17,623 bases of DNA from Atopobiaceae bacterium (GTDB lineage: Bacteria; Actinomycetota; Coriobacteriia; Coriobacteriales; Atopobiaceae). The stretch spans positions 1 through 17,623 of the forward strand of contig JAFUBJ010000535.1 of the NCBI GenBank assembly GCA_017460265.1, in the 5' to 3' direction. The notes beneath the pieces were generated by a model, which worked only from the letters and a program-made list of their open reading frames with translations, made no database searches and was not told where the DNA came from. The position numbers were made by a program, and so were the translations under genes. Of the stretch, positions 6,496 to 12,981 are shown in pieces. How positions within the stretch are numbered: position 1 is the stretch's first letter; every line of letters starts with the position of its first letter.

Positions 6496-7131
6496 GTGAA
6501 GGACCTAGTCGAGCTTCTGAAGAACAACCCCTATCCTGGCCGAGGCATCGTGGTGGGCCAGGGCGTGGTCTACTACTGGATCATGGGCCGCAGCTTTAAC
6601 AGCCGCAACCGCATCTTTGTTGAGACCGAAGACGGCATCCGCACCGAGGCCCACCAACCCGAGCTGGTCGAGGACCCATCGCTGATCATCTATCACCCCG
6701 TACGCACCATGGGTGACGCGCTCGTCGTCACAAATGGCGACCAGACCGACACCATCGTTGAGAAGGGCAGCTTCCGCGACGGCTGCATGGTTCGCGAGTT
6801 TGAGCCCGACGCGCCCAACTACACCCCGCGCATCTCCACCATCCTCTACGCTGACGGTTCTTTCGAGCTTTCCATCCTGAAGCATCAGGAAAGCGACCGC
6901 TGCCTGCGCGAGTTCTTTGCGTACGAGGGTGCCGACGAGGGCGTTGGCTACTTCATCAGCACCTACGACGGCGACGGCAACCCGCTGCCCACCTTTACCG
7001 GCGAGCCCATCGAGGTCACGCTGCCCACGCCTGACGAGGTCTGGGCTGCCCTCAACGAGGACAACAAGATCAGCCTCTACACCAACGTCCACGGCGACGT
7101 GAAGCTCTACAACAAGCACCTGGGAGACTAA
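6496..7131 (+). CDS. purO: IMP cyclohydrolase, archaeal PurO family
   Basis: 211 residues. Expected to close FAICAR to IMP, the final step of de novo purine synthesis. It belongs to the IMP_cyclohyd family first described as archaeal PurO, unrelated to the cyclohydrolase domain of bifunctional PurH. Evidence includes the N-terminal LLKNNPYPGRGIVVG, YYWIMGRSFNSRNR, VRTMGDALVVTNGDQTD (a strongly conserved family segment) and NYTPRISTILY. Start: a GTG at 6490 gives two more residues but leaves almost no spacing; the GTG at 6496 sits 6 nt after GGAGAGGA (6482-6489) and gives the usual MKDL-type N terminus. It lies 36 nt after the riboswitch terminator and upstream of the stand-alone AICAR transformylase; together they replace bifunctional PurH. 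Confidence 0.88.
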   Translation: MKDLVELLKNNPYPGRGIVVGQGVVYYWIMGRSFNSRNRIFVETEDGIRTEAHQPELVEDPSLIIYHPVRTMGDALVVTNGDQTDTIVEKGSFRDGCMVREFEPDAPNYTPRISTILYADGSFELSILKHQESDRCLREFFAYEGADEGVGYFISTYDGDGNPLPTFTGEPIEVTLPTPDEVWAALNEDNKISLYTNVHGDVKLYNKHLGD

Positions 7132-7143
7132 CGACTAGGAGCA

Positions 7144-7250
7144 AGGGCAAAGGTTGCCTGCTCAGACAGTCCTCGCCTCAGGTCGCGTGACGTCTCGCTA
7201 CGCTCGCCTACGCGACCTGGGCTGCGGAACTCGCACTCAACCTTTGCCCT
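7144..7250. repeat. Nested inverted repeat between purO and the AICAR transformylase gene
   Basis: Outer arms AGGGCAAAGGTTG (7144-7156) and CAACCTTTGCCCT (7238-7250) are a perfect 13-bp inverted repeat. Inside it CAGGTCGCGT (7179-7188) pairs with ACGCGACCTG (7210-7219), extended by C-G and T-G pairs, with a loop holding the imperfect tandem CTCGCTACG/CTCGCCTACG. The element fills most of the 166-nt gap between two co-directional genes of one pathway. There is no T run, so it is not an ordinary terminator. It may be an mRNA-stabilising or attenuating fold, or a small mobile repeat. Confidence 0.75.
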
Positions 7251-7297
7251 CGCCCTCACCACCCTTACTACTTGATTCAAAAAGATAGGAGATACCT

Positions 7298-8479
7298 GTG
7301 AACGAACTTGAGCTCAAGTATGGTATGAACCCCAACCAGAAGCCGGCGCGCATCTTTATGAAGGATGGATCTGACCTGCCCGTGACCGTTCTGCAGGGCA
7401 AGCCGGGCTTCATCAACTTCCTTGATGCGCTCAACTCTTGGCAGCTTGTGCGCGACCTGAAGGCTGCCACGGGACTCCCTTGCGCAGCAAGCTTCAAGCA
7501 CGTCAGTCCCGCTGGCGCCGCCGTGGGCACCCCGCTTTCTGACATCGACCGTCAGATCTACTTCGTGCCCGACACCATGCCCGACCCCTCGCCCATCGCC
7601 TGCGCCTACATCCGCGCCCGTGGTGCCGACCGCATGAGTTCTTACGGCGACTGGGCCGCCCTCTCTGACGTCTGCGACGCCGACACCGCCACCTACCTCA
7701 AGCCCGAGGTCTCCGACGGCATTATCGCCCCCGGCTACACCGACGAGGCGCTGGCCATCCTGGCCCAGAAAAAGGGCGGCAACTACAACGTGGTGCAGAT
7801 TGACCCTGCCTACGAGTGTGCGCCTATCGAGACCAAGGACGTCTTTGGCATCACCTTTGAGCAGGGCCACAACTTCTACGAGGTCAACGCCGAGCTGGTC
7901 AGCAACTTTGTGACCGAGCGCAAGGACGTCCCCGAAAGCGCCATCCGCGACATGATCATCTCGCTCATCACCCTGAAGTACACGCAGTCCAACTCGGTCT
8001 GCTACGTCAAGGATGGCCAGGCCATCGGCGTGGGCGCCGGCCAGCAGAGCCGCGTGCACTGCACCCGTCTTGCCGGCAACAAGGCCGACACCTGGTACCT
8101 GCGCCAGCATCCCAAGGTACTGGGCCTCAAGTTTGTCGATGGCATCCGCCGCGCCAACCGCGACAACGCCATTGACGTCTACATCTCTGACGAGCACGAC
8201 GACGTGCTGGCCGAGGGCGAGTGGCAGAAGTGGTTTGCCGAGAAGCCCGAGGTCCTCACCCGCGAGGAGAAGGCCGAGTGGATTGCCACACAGACCGGCG
8301 TGACCGTGGGCTCCGACGCGTTCTTCCCGTTTGGCGACAACGTCGAGCGCGCCCATAAGTCCGGCGTTGAGTTTATCGCTGAGCCCGGTGGCTCCATTCG
8401 CGACGACAACGTGATTGAGACCGCCGACAAGTACGGCATCGCCATGTGCTTCACCGGCATGAGGCTCTTCCACCACTAA
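7298..8479 (+). CDS. purH: Stand-alone AICAR transformylase (phosphoribosylaminoimidazolecarboxamide formyltransferase)
   Basis: 393 residues. Transfers the formyl group of 10-formyl-tetrahydrofolate to AICAR (ZMP), giving FAICAR. It matches only the C-terminal AICARFT half of PurH. It starts at LKYGMNPNQKPA and carries the catalytic Lys-His pair in SFKHVSPAG (Lys67, His68), YTQSNSVCY (228-236), SDAFFPFGDN, AEPGGSIRD and the terminal TGMRLFHH. There is no N-terminal MGS-like cyclohydrolase domain; that step falls to the PurO-family protein upstream. GTG start at 7298 with AGGAG 6 nt before it (7287-7291). It should lie on the transcript governed by the ZTP riboswitch and ends in a strong terminator. 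The symbol is used in the sense of the AICARFT-only form. No key residue appears lost. Confidence 0.95.
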   Translation: MNELELKYGMNPNQKPARIFMKDGSDLPVTVLQGKPGFINFLDALNSWQLVRDLKAATGLPCAASFKHVSPAGAAVGTPLSDIDRQIYFVPDTMPDPSPIACAYIRARGADRMSSYGDWAALSDVCDADTATYLKPEVSDGIIAPGYTDEALAILAQKKGGNYNVVQIDPAYECAPIETKDVFGITFEQGHNFYEVNAELVSNFVTERKDVPESAIRDMIISLITLKYTQSNSVCYVKDGQAIGVGAGQQSRVHCTRLAGNKADTWYLRQHPKVLGLKFVDGIRRANRDNAIDVYISDEHDDVLAEGEWQKWFAEKPEVLTREEKAEWIATQTGVTVGSDAFFPFGDNVERAHKSGVEFIAEPGGSIRDDNVIETADKYGIAMCFTGMRLFHH

Positions 8480-8501
8480 ACTCGGCAAGAGACGCCAATA
8501 C

Positions 8502-8549
8502 GCCGAGCGGGACCAAGCAAAGCAATGCTTGGCCTCGCTCGGCTTTTTT
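8502..8549 (+). terminator. Strong intrinsic terminator of the purine operon
   Basis: GCCGAGCG-GGA-CCAAGCA (8502-8519) pairs with TGCTTGG-CCT-CGCTCGGC (8526-8543) with one G-U pair and one mismatch, giving an about 18-bp stem with a 6-nt loop, then TTTTTT (8544-8549). It lies between convergent genes; on the minus strand there is no T run, so it acts mainly on the plus strand. Confidence 0.95.
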
Positions 8550-8559
8550 GGAAAGAGAG

Positions 8560-9219
8560 CTAGCGCGCAGGCACGATTACGTCGTAGCGAACAACCTTGC
8601 CCTCAAGCGAGCTGCTCGGTTTGACCCCCGCAAGGTACGGCCCCTTGAGCGGACGCTTGACCACCACCTTGCGCGGACGAGCCTCGAGGGCGGCGCGCAA
8701 AAGCCCCTCCTCGTCTTTACAGGGTCGCTCAAGCTGCTGGAAAAGCTGAAGCTTCTTGTTGGTGGCCGCCTTCCGCCGCCGCTCGGGAAACATGGGGTCC
8801 AGATAGACCACGTCTGGCGCGACATCCATCCTTGCAAGCACCTTTGCACTGTCGTCTGCCACCAGCGTCATACGACGTGCCACCTCGACCAGCCGCGGAT
8901 CATCCAAGGCGCGGGCAAGCGCGTCTTCAAGCAGTGCGGCAATGACCGCGTCGTGCTCACACAGCACGACCGTAAAGCCGGCAGCAGCCAAAAGCAGGCC
9001 GTCTTCCCCCAAGCCCGCCGTGGCATCCACCGCAACAGGAGCTTCAATCCCACGGACGCGCGCGGCTCGGACAAGCAATTCTTGATGAAGCCGGTCAGGA
9101 CGCAACCGCGGCAGCATGCGAGAAAAGTCGCCACGCAATTTGACGCCATCGACCACAAGGGAAAGGCCACGCTCATCTCGACGCAGCTCAAATCCCTCAG
9201 GGAGTTCGATTTCCTCCAC
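8560..9219 (-). CDS. rsmJ: 16S rRNA (guanine-N2)-methyltransferase, RsmJ family
   Basis: 219 residues. SAM-dependent methyltransferase; E. coli RsmJ (YhiQ) makes m2G1516 in 16S rRNA. Recognised by DATAGLGEDGLLLAAAG (65-81; SAM-binding motif I in the form peculiar to RsmJ), CEHDAVIAALLEDAL (87-101), VVYLDPMFPER (137-147; the DPMFP catalytic motif) and the C-terminal VVVKRPLKGPYL. The GTG start at 9219 lies 8 nt after the stop of the upstream deformylase-like gene and has AAGGG as Shine-Dalgarno overlapping that stop region, so the two are probably translationally coupled. Length is slightly below E. coli RsmJ (about 250), the difference being at the N terminus. Convergent with the purine operon. 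Confidence 0.9.
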   Translation of the reverse strand: MEEIELPEGFELRRDERGLSLVVDGVKLRGDFSRMLPRLRPDRLHQELLVRAARVRGIEAPVAVDATAGLGEDGLLLAAAGFTVVLCEHDAVIAALLEDALARALDDPRLVEVARRMTLVADDSAKVLARMDVAPDVVYLDPMFPERRRKAATNKKLQLFQQLERPCKDEEGLLRAALEARPRKVVVKRPLKGPYLAGVKPSSSLEGKVVRYDVIVPAR

Positions 9220-9227
9220 GAACGCCC

Positions 9228-9647
9228 TTACACCAGCTTGCCTTGGCAGTGGTCAATCAGGTGCTGGATCATCTGGGCAGTCCAGCCCGTATAGTCGCGC
9301 TTGCGCTGCTTAAACTCCCCATCAACCAGCTCGTCGTAAGCAACCTTGATCTTTGCATAGCGCGTTACCTTGGTCGGCTCCTCGAGCGTGAGGCACGTCT
9401 CGATGGCCTTGGAGGCGTTCAGGCCCATCATGAGGCGAGGGTTGTACATGGCATGGGCCTCTCCATCGTCGTCAAGATAGACAACCACGGACTTGGTTAC
9501 ACCAATCTGATTTGCCGCGAGGCACGCCGCATCCTCTAGGGACTTCACGGTATCGATAAGGTCCTCGGCAATGGGAGCATCCTCAGGCGTAGCCAGCTTA
9601 CAGCGCTGGGAAAGAATGGCCTGGTCCTTGACAAGCTCTTTGATCAC
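9228..9647 (-). CDS. Peptide-deformylase-like protein lacking the catalytic Glu
   Basis: 139 residues, the size of the short deformylase-like proteins of Clostridia and Coriobacteria. Deformylase motif I appears as AACLAANQIGV (40-50; Gln47 matches the conserved Gln), motif II as ETCLTLEEP (83-91; Cys85 is the metal-ligand position, where classical enzymes read EGCLS), and motif III as QHLIDHCQG (128-136). The usual HExxH is HLxxH: His129 and His133 are kept, but the general-base Glu is Leu130, read directly as CTG on the minus strand. The metal site may persist while normal deformylation is unlikely. GTG start at 9647 with AAGGAA 5 nt before it. It sits between the phosphatase and rsmJ. It could be a diverged enzyme with another role or a second, dispensable deformylase. 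Confidence 0.82.
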   Translation of the reverse strand: MIKELVKDQAILSQRCKLATPEDAPIAEDLIDTVKSLEDAACLAANQIGVTKSVVVYLDDDGEAHAMYNPRLMMGLNASKAIETCLTLEEPTKVTRYAKIKVAYDELVDGEFKQRKRDYTGWTAQMIQHLIDHCQGKLV

Positions 9648-9686
9648 AATCGTTCCTTTCAGGGTCTGACAGCAGCCATGCGCATT

Positions 9687-10472
9687 CTATTCGAGGTAGT
9701 AATCTCGTACCTTAGCGAGCATTGCTCGGTCGAGACCGAACTCCTCATTCAGATACGCTTCTCGAGAGTCGTATCGTACATCAACGGCTTCAAGAGCGGC
9801 GCGAAGGTCCGCCTCATTCACACCGTTAATCTTTCCCCAGTTCTTGCGATCCTGTTCCGACACAAACGAGGGGATTTCCTCGGGGCGCAGGCCAATGATG
9901 GCGGCCCGATACTCGTTGGTCAGAAGGAACTCCTGAACAATGTCGTCATCGGGTACCCCCAAGATCATCAGCAGCACCGCGGCACACACGCCCGTGCGGT
10001 CCTTTCCTGCCGAGCAATGGAAATACAGCGGGGCCTGCCCCTCCACGAAACGGGATACCAGTTCGTGCACAGCGGGATTGTCAAACATCATCGACGAGTA
10101 CAGGGCACGCATAAAGCTTTCGGGGTCTGCCTGAATCCGAGCGGCTATTCTCCCAATGCCCACAGGAGAGAAGTCCACCTCAGATCCGTCATCGTCGCGC
10201 ATGCCTCCTATGCGGAGGTACTCCACGCCGTCTGGAACATAGTCAGACTTTCCGTCAGTCTCTCCCTTGGCACGCAAATCAAGAATGAAACGCAGGTCAA
10301 AGTCGTCTACCAGCCGCTTCTGCTCGTTCGTTAAGTTGAGCAGCGTGCTCCCGCGGTAAAGAAGGCCACGACGCACGCGTCGGCCATCAGCTGACCGCTG
10401 TCCGCCAAGCTCTCGCAGGGACATCTCCTGAGGGAATCCAGGGACATAGCCAGTCGTTTGCGTCAGATCCAT
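9687..10472 (-). CDS. Tyrosine-protein phosphatase, Y_phosphatase3 (MptpB/LipA-like) family
   Basis: 261 residues, cytoplasmic (no signal peptide). The signature loop is HCSAGKDRTG (152-161), with nucleophile Cys153 and phosphate-binding Arg159; the Lys-Asp inside the loop is typical of the MptpB/IphP-like group, which can act on phosphotyrosine and sometimes phosphoinositides or Ser/Thr. Other family landmarks are LRELGGQRSADGRRVRRGLLYRG-like text at 19-41 and the FILDLRAKGE segment (62-71) with its conserved Asp and Arg. The ATG at 10472 has AGGAGAG upstream that overlaps the TAG stop of argC, so translation is probably coupled to argC. The substrate cannot be read from sequence. Confidence 0.9.
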   Translation of the reverse strand: MDLTQTTGYVPGFPQEMSLRELGGQRSADGRRVRRGLLYRGSTLLNLTNEQKRLVDDFDLRFILDLRAKGETDGKSDYVPDGVEYLRIGGMRDDDGSEVDFSPVGIGRIAARIQADPESFMRALYSSMMFDNPAVHELVSRFVEGQAPLYFHCSAGKDRTGVCAAVLLMILGVPDDDIVQEFLLTNEYRAAIIGLRPEEIPSFVSEQDRKNWGKINGVNEADLRAALEAVDVRYDSREAYLNEEFGLDRAMLAKVRDYYLE

Positions 10473-10484
10473 GTGCCTACTCTC

Positions 10485-11423
10485 CTAAACCAGCCCCGTC
10501 GCTTCGTCTATGCCTAGCACGATGTTCATGTTCTGGACAGCAGCGCCAGAAGCACCCTTTCCAAGGTTGTCAAAGAGCGACGTAACTGTCACGTGATCAT
10601 CGCTTCCGCATACGACGATGTGGAGCTCGTTGGTACCGGCAAGCTTGTTGGCATACAGTGTTGGGCCCTGCTCCCCCAGGGGAACCACGCTCACGAAGCG
10701 TTGGCCTGCATAGTGATCTGCAAGGCATGCATGGATCTCTGCCGCGCTGGCGCCGCTAGGCAAAAGGTCGCGATGCAGCATGATGCTTGTGGCCATGCCC
10801 TTGTAATAGTCGTCGACCACCGGCAGGAAGACGGGAGCCTTGGAAAGACCGCACATCTTTTGCATCTCGGGAAGATGCTTGTGTTGAAGTGTCAGGCCAT
10901 AAATGCCCGGCGCGTCAAGCGACGCAGGACGGCCCTCGGCCTCATAGTCGGCAATCATGCGCTTTCCCCCACCTGAGTAACCCGTCAACGAGAAGCAGGT
11001 CAGCGGGTAGTCCGCAGGAATGATTCCCGCCTGTACGAGCGGCGCAGTCACCGAAATGAAGCCTGTGGCATGGCATCCGGGATTGGCAATGCGCTTGCTC
11101 GACTTGATGGCGGCGCGCTGGTCGGCACTCAACTCAGGAAAGCCGTAGGTCCAGTCATCGGCTGTGCGGTGCGCGGTCGAGGCGTCAATGATGCATACGT
11201 CGGGATTGTCGACAAGGGATACCGCCTCGCGTGCCCCGTCATCGGGAAGACACAGGAACGCGATGTCGCAACCATTGAGGAACTTGCGACGTTCATCGAG
11301 GTCATGGCGCTTGTCCTCGTCTATGCGCATGAGCTCAAGATCGTCGCGCGAGCCGATGCGCTCAAAGATCTGCAAGCCCGTCGTGCCGCTCTGTCCGTCG
11401 ATGTACACCCGTGCCTTAGCCAT
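10485..11423 (-). CDS. argC: N-acetyl-gamma-glutamyl-phosphate reductase, type 2
   Basis: 312 residues, the length of type 2 ArgC (about 310) rather than type 1 (about 345). NADPH-dependent reduction of N-acetylglutamyl-5-phosphate to the semialdehyde, third step of arginine/ornithine synthesis. The NADP-binding start is VYIDGQSGTTGLQIFERI (6-23). The catalytic Cys is in ANPGCHATGF (Cys117). Also visible are DASTAHRT, SLTGYSGGGK and LQHKHLPEM (conserved HxxE region). The ATG at 11423 has AGGAG 5 nt before it and gives the family N terminus; an ATG at 11447 would add eight unrelated residues. It is not beside other arg genes but heads a minus-strand run with the phosphatase, deformylase-like and rsmJ genes (gaps 12, 39 and 8 nt). 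Confidence 0.94.
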   Translation of the reverse strand: MAKARVYIDGQSGTTGLQIFERIGSRDDLELMRIDEDKRHDLDERRKFLNGCDIAFLCLPDDGAREAVSLVDNPDVCIIDASTAHRTADDWTYGFPELSADQRAAIKSSKRIANPGCHATGFISVTAPLVQAGIIPADYPLTCFSLTGYSGGGKRMIADYEAEGRPASLDAPGIYGLTLQHKHLPEMQKMCGLSKAPVFLPVVDDYYKGMATSIMLHRDLLPSGASAAEIHACLADHYAGQRFVSVVPLGEQGPTLYANKLAGTNELHIVVCGSDDHVTVTSLFDNLGKGASGAAVQNMNIVLGIDEATGLV

Positions 11424-11459
11424 GACGTCTCCTTGGGTTGAGGTCATTCGTCACGCTCC

Positions 11460-11465
11460 ATTGTA
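11460..11465 (-). promoter_or_regulatory. Putative -10 of the argC operon
   Basis: TACAAT on the minus strand (11460-11465) lies about 37 bp before the argC ATG. It is embedded in ACGTTACAATGG, identical to the putative SIR2 promoter core at 1462-1473. The -35 is weak (TTCTTG at 18-nt spacing). Confidence 0.4.
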
Positions 11466-11633
11466 ACGTGCATCAATCGCAGCCAAGAAACTGTACCAAG
11501 GTCGCAATGTGGGTAACTGCGAAAGAATGGCCCCAGGCCTTTCTTGCTGAGGCATAGCAGCGAACCCGCTACTGGAGCTCACGCGGTATCATGAGACATA
11601 CTATCTGGGACGGTCTCTGTTGGTGGACTGAAC

Positions 11634-12239
11634 ATGCAGCAGGTCAACAAGACTAAGACGACTCTTGCCACCGCGCGTAACGAGCTGGTTCTCACCGCCG
11701 CGCATTTCATGATGCGTCTCGCCTTATTGCAAGTCCTCTGCCTTGTGCTTGCAGGTTGTTTTGGCAACAACGTAAACGAGCTTGGCGACCCTTGGCCCCT
11801 TGCCGAGGACGGGACGCCGCTCGAGAGCATCCTGTCTGATGGGGAAACGCGCCGCGCCGTTCTTACGGTGCTGAACGCCGAGAAGCCGTGGAAGCTTCGG
11901 GGCATTGACCCCGATGACGGAGACCGTCTGATCGAAGGCCTGCCCAACGAGCTGGACAAAGCCTCAGTCATCGAATCGGTCATTGGGGCGCGACCCTGGT
12001 CCACAGGCCGCGACATCATCAGCAAGGGCACGGAGTTCACCATGACCTACCAGCTCTCCGACGTGGTGCCGAAGGGATACACACGCGTGGAGGCCTTTGT
12101 CGGAGGCTGGGACGAGGAGGGGTACCACAGCACGGTTCAGTTTGTAGTCATCATTCGCGATAACGATCATGTGCCCGTGCTGGCAGCAATGACCTCAATT
12201 ACGAGCAATGATGCCCCACCCAAGAAGGACAACGGGTAG
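11634..12239 (+). CDS. Putative lipoprotein of unknown function
   Basis: 201 residues from the ATG at 11634. A hydrophobic segment (MMRLALLQVLCLVLAG) ends in the lipobox LVLAGC, with Cys42 the predicted lipidated residue, so the mature protein should be anchored to the outer face of the membrane. The 26 residues before that segment (MQQVNKTKTTLATARNELVL) make a long n-region; the ATG at 11709 is an alternative that would leave almost no positive n-region. The Shine-Dalgarno for either is weak (GGTGG near 11620). The mature part is acidic and globular-looking (TYQLSDVVPKGYTRVEAFVGGWDE, QFVVIIRDNDHVP) with no family I recognise. The next gene follows at once on the same strand, so the two may be co-transcribed. 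A TACTAT (11599-11604) may be a -10. Confidence 0.7.
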   Translation: MQQVNKTKTTLATARNELVLTAAHFMMRLALLQVLCLVLAGCFGNNVNELGDPWPLAEDGTPLESILSDGETRRAVLTVLNAEKPWKLRGIDPDDGDRLIEGLPNELDKASVIESVIGARPWSTGRDIISKGTEFTMTYQLSDVVPKGYTRVEAFVGGWDEEGYHSTVQFVVIIRDNDHVPVLAAMTSITSNDAPPKKDNG

Positions 12240-12306
12240 ATTTCGAAAGTCAATTGGTGTTGACAGACGAAATGATTACTGTTGGTTTTTCACTTATTTC
12301 TCAAAG

Positions 12307-12768
12307 ATGCGTCAAGCGGAGGTTCTCTTGCCAGTGGATATCGACGTAGAAGGCCTTCTGCAGCAGACCTGCTGGGTCGTCGACTGCCTGCCATCCCAGG
12401 TGCCCGCAGTGTCCGAAGGACAGTTCTTTTCAGTTGAGAATCTGCTGATACATGGGCCGCGCCGCGTCGAGTTGCGTCATGCGTTCGCCACTGTCCTGCT
12501 CAAGCTCAACTGCTACCACGACTTCCTCGTGTTCCGCGACCAGCGTAAAAAGGCCAAGCGCAACCCCAAGCCTGAAAAGTTGGAGAAGTGGATCTCGCGC
12601 AACCGTGAGCACCTGTGTATTGCCCTGCCCTCTGAGCAGGCGCTTATTGTGTTACCCACCAGCAGCACCTGCATGGAGCTTTACCATCCTACGCCACGCC
12701 TTCTCGAGGAGATGCGCGCCCTTGCAACCGCCAGTGGCCTCTTCGTGTGGAGGCCGAACGAGCCCTAG
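12307..12768 (+). CDS. Hypothetical protein
   Basis: 153 residues from the ATG at 12307. No recognised family, signal peptide or membrane segment. It has a basic stretch FRDQRKKAKRNPKPEKLEKW (about 76-95) and a hydrophobic core segment EQALIVLPTSSTCMELY. The ATG at 12307 lacks a Shine-Dalgarno; the in-frame TTG at 12328 has GGAGG with 5-nt spacing and may be the true start (146 residues). The frame is open further back to 12208, overlapping the lipoprotein gene, but the added residues look non-coding. A perfect TTGACA (12260-12265) lies upstream without a matching -10. Probably a clade-specific conserved hypothetical co-transcribed with the lipoprotein; function unknown. Confidence 0.6.
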   Translation: MRQAEVLLPVDIDVEGLLQQTCWVVDCLPSQVPAVSEGQFFSVENLLIHGPRRVELRHAFATVLLKLNCYHDFLVFRDQRKKAKRNPKPEKLEKWISRNREHLCIALPSEQALIVLPTSSTCMELYHPTPRLLEEMRALATASGLFVWRPNEP

Positions 12769-12795
12769 GTCACAGACATAGCCAGAGCAACCTTC

Positions 12796-12958
12796 AATAG
12801 TTACCATTCGATTTTGCCCACGCCACTCACAACTGGCATACTTTATAAGTTGATGAATCGAGTGGCAACTAGCTAAAATACACAGTTACCATTCGTTTCA
12901 TCAACTAGTAAAGTATGCCAGTTGGCGGGAGCCGACCACAAACCGAGTGGTAACTATT
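12796..12958. repeat. 163-bp palindromic element, MITE-like
   Basis: The whole segment pairs with itself around position 12877. The termini AATAGTTACCATTCG (12796-12810) pair with CGAGTGGTAACTATT (12944-12958). A middle block at 12830-12857 pairs with 12897-12924 with two non-Watson-Crick positions out of 28. An inner block at 12859-12870 pairs with 12884-12895. One 12-mer, AGTTACCAYTCG, occurs four times: + at 12799, - at 12859 (one change), + at 12884, - at 12944, so each half is itself a 72-bp unit with inverted ends. It is non-coding and lies between convergent genes, 27 bp past one stop and 23 bp before the other. I see no target-site duplication. Confidence 0.85.
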
Positions 12959-12981
12959 TGCTCCTGGGCGGAGCAAAGGTG

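Noticed and set aside
7277..8488. Long open frame antisense to the AICAR transformylase gene (about 400 codons)
   Set aside because: Low-complexity Val/Gly/Ala/Asp-rich translation typical of the reverse of a GC-rich gene; the plus strand encodes a fully conserved enzyme.
8446..10334. Plus-strand open frames antisense to rsmJ, the deformylase-like gene and the phosphatase gene (8446-9294, 9243-9539, 9678-10334)
   Set aside because: No conserved motifs and no ribosome-binding sites; explained by the minus-strand genes.
11523..11545. Stem AAGAATGGCC / GGCCTTTCTT considered as a terminator
   Set aside because: Only a 4-bp GC core with a 3-nt loop, a mismatch and no T run, located between divergent genes where a terminator is not expected.
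12260..12265. Perfect TTGACA considered as the promoter of the hypothetical gene at 12307
   Set aside because: No acceptable -10 hexamer at 16-19 nt; may be chance.
12208..12306. N-terminal extension of the hypothetical protein from the ATG at 12208
   Set aside because: It overlaps the lipoprotein gene, has no ribosome-binding site, and its translation is unlike the rest of the protein.
12799..12955. Four copies of a 12-mer considered as a CRISPR-like array
   Set aside because: Copies alternate in orientation and the intervening sequence is itself palindromic; no constant repeat with unique spacers and no cas genes.
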